Origin: JAAUUE01 sp943370025
GTDB lineage: Bacteria > Cyanobacteriota > Cyanobacteriia > Cyanobacteriales > JAAUUE01
NCBI GenBank assembly: GCA_943370025.1
Contig: CALRPI020000011.1
Location: 24,766 to 88,765, forward strand
Direction of reading: 5' to 3'
Length of the DNA stretch: 64,000 bases
A model generated the notes under the pieces. It was not told the origin of the DNA and made no database searches. It was given only the letters and a program-made list of their open reading frames with translations. Position numbers and translations under genes: made by a program. This document shows positions 62,618-64,000 of this stretch, piece by piece. Numbering within the stretch: position 1 is the stretch's first letter; every line of letters begins with the position of its first letter.

Positions 62618-63799
62618 ATGGTATCTCAAATTATGCCCATGAAACCTTTTGCGACGCAATCACCTACAGATTTGGCTTTACAAGCTCTCGTAGAGAGTGA
62701 TTTTCAGGCAAGATGGGATCTAGCTAAGGTAATTCCGGGATTCGGGGAGGAGGTGATCACTCCCCTTGCCGAACTTTTACACCATCCAGATTCGGAGTTA
62801 CGTTGGTTTGCGGCGCGAATTTTAGGAGACCTTGACCATCCCCATGCCATTGCCCTACTGGTAGAGCTGTTGGCAAACCCAGAGGCGGAGTTGCAGGCGA
62901 TCGCTTCTACCTCCCTCGCAAAATCGGGTAAAAAGAATATTCCGATCCTCATAGACAAACTTGCCGATCCAGCGACTCGCCTGCTGGCAGTACAAGCCCT
63001 CAGCCAAATCTATAGCGAAGAAACTATTCCGTCTTTAATAGAGGTGGCGGGAGATGAGAATATGTTGGTTAGGACTACCGCGATCGCCGCCCTCCATAGC
63101 TATTCAGCCCCAGAAATTATTCCAGTATTTGTTAAAGGATTGTTAGATGTTGCCGCTAGTGTGCGCCGCGAATCTGTCACAGGCTTAGGTTTAATTGCCA
63201 GTCGTTCCCTAACTCAGTTTGATTGGTATGGGTTAAATGCCCAAGAATTAGTGGATATTTTATCGCCTTGTTTGGCGGATACCTGTCCAGAAGTTGCCCA
63301 ACAAGCAGCGATCGCCCTGCGTCGAGTTGGCACGGAAGCCGCTGTAGTTAGCCTAGGAGAATTTCTGATCGAAAATCTTTTTCCCCTAGAGGCTGATCTA
63401 GATACTCCAACCAAATATCTGCCCGCAAACCTGCTCAATCTACAAATTGAGATTCTCCGCCAACTGGGATGGATGGTACAACCTTTGGCTTTGGATTATT
63501 TACAGCGGAGTCTAGACCACGAATCTCCTCACGCTCCTAAAGTATGGTTAGAAATTGTGATGATTTTGGGACGGGTGGAAAATTATCAGCCTCAAGCTTG
63601 CAAAATCTTGATCGCAATGTTGAAGATCGATCACCCCGGACTAGCTAGAACTGAAATCAGACAAGCTCTGGCTTCTTCCCTAGGACAACTAAAAGAGCCA
63701 GCCGGACGGGAATCCCTCCTTCTATTGCTTCAGGATCACGATCACTCCGTCCAACTCCACAGCCAATTTGCCCTAGGGTTACTGCCGGCTGATCGCTGA
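62618..63799 (+). CDS. HEAT-repeat protein
   Basis: The start at 62618 gives 393 residues (MVSQIMPMKPFATQSPTDLA); an upstream in-frame ATG would overlap the divergent gene. There are about ten HEAT/PBS-lyase-like repeats, for example LAELLHHPDSELRWFAARIL, LLANPEAELQAIASTSLAKS, IPSLIEVAGDENMLVRTTAI and LADTCPEVAQQAAIALRR. Such proteins are scaffolds or bilin lyase relatives; no phycobilin-lyase gene context is present, so a scaffold role is more likely. Confidence 0.82.
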   Translation: MVSQIMPMKPFATQSPTDLALQALVESDFQARWDLAKVIPGFGEEVITPLAELLHHPDSELRWFAARILGDLDHPHAIALLVELLANPEAELQAIASTSLAKSGKKNIPILIDKLADPATRLLAVQALSQIYSEETIPSLIEVAGDENMLVRTTAIAALHSYSAPEIIPVFVKGLLDVAASVRRESVTGLGLIASRSLTQFDWYGLNAQELVDILSPCLADTCPEVAQQAAIALRRVGTEAAVVSLGEFLIENLFPLEADLDTPTKYLPANLLNLQIEILRQLGWMVQPLALDYLQRSLDHESPHAPKVWLEIVMILGRVENYQPQACKILIAMLKIDHPGLARTEIRQALASSLGQLKEPAGRESLLLLLQDHDHSVQLHSQFALGLLPADR

Positions 63800-63824
63800 A
63801 AAATTAGCTTGGCATTGTCGTACC

Positions 63825-64000
63825 TACAGCGATTTTCAAATGAATAAGCCGTAGCCTGCTAGTATAAACAGAAATAAGTAAAAACTAATGGATCAATAAT
63901 GCCAGCCCCACTCTCAATAGATTTAAGACAAAGAATCATTTCAGCATATCAAGGCAAAGAAGGGTCTTTGCAGCAACTGGCAAAACGATTCAAAGTCAGT
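63825..64000 (+). mobile_element. Left end of an IS630-type insertion sequence (partial)
   Basis: The end TACAGCGATTTTCAAATGAA resembles the MITE end TACAGCACTTTGCGTTCAAA and is preceded by a TA. A transposase start follows at 63899. The element runs off the window. Confidence 0.6.
63899..64000 (+). CDS. IS630-family transposase, N-terminal part (partial)
   Basis: The first 34 codons read MPAPLSIDLRQRIISAYQGK and EGSLQQLAKRFKVS, the helix-turn-helix N-terminus of IS630-type transposases, which bind the inverted ends. The sequence continues past the window end. It may be able to mobilise the MITEs whose ends it resembles. Confidence 0.8.
   Translation, partial: MPAPLSIDLRQRIISAYQGKEGSLQQLAKRFKVS

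Overview
The window is from a cyanobacterium, probably a filamentous one. The evidence is the split RNA polymerase genes (rpoB, rpoC1, rpoC2), frequent GCGATCGC (HIP1-type) octamers, a plant-type ferredoxin, and many TPR, WD40, NACHT and PIN-domain proteins. Housekeeping genes alternate with accessory islands and an unusually dense population of small palindromic repeats. No sequence search was possible; all family names come from motifs read in the sequence.

Layout: (1) 1-5.5 kb: a cell-wall amidase (cut by the window start), a small membrane protein and a 1191-residue secreted beta-helix protein with a Pro-Thr linker. (2) 6-12.7 kb: an accessory cluster on the minus strand: trypsin-nuclease fusion, antitoxin, broken PIN toxin, P-loop ATPase and TPR protein with a frayed 3' end, flanked by an IS630 remnant. 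(3) 12.7-20.3 kb: ABC exporter, YdcF-like protein, ferredoxin, acyltransferase, peroxiredoxin and hrcA. (4) 20.4-25.8 kb: a second accessory island with two PIN/antitoxin pairs, a NACHT NTPase with a glycine-zipper membrane region, a Uma2 nuclease-like protein, a small protein sharing the NACHT N-terminal motif, and decayed fragments of NACHT and TPR genes. (5) 25.9-38 kb: rhodanese, methyltransferase, GNAT, LysR, a GT-C-like membrane protein, a kinase-WD40 protein carrying two repeat-derived insertions, and a 1227-residue DUF4347/RTX protein. (6) 38.4-48 kb: beta-carbonic anhydrase, the ssuDCBA sulfonate locus, trpS-metF, a DUF1993 protein and NDH-2. (7) 49-64 kb: rpoB-rpoC1-rpoC2 with a clear terminator, ribD, a cyclase-like DUF3095 protein, a CAT-anticodon tRNA, a HEAT-repeat protein and the left end of an IS630-type element.

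Two themes link the regions. First, the two accessory islands (6-13 kb and 20-26 kb) look like biological-conflict loci and share sequence: a copy of the TPR gene's 3' end lies beside NACHT fragments at 20.5 kb. Second, several families of 90-190 bp elements with terminal inverted repeats fill the intergenic spaces, often between convergent genes. One family has ends resembling the IS630-type element at the right edge, and others sit in frame inside coding genes (kinase-WD40 and possibly NACHT). Comparison of the 6.4 and 20.5 kb loci shows an empty and a filled site, direct evidence that one such family has moved.
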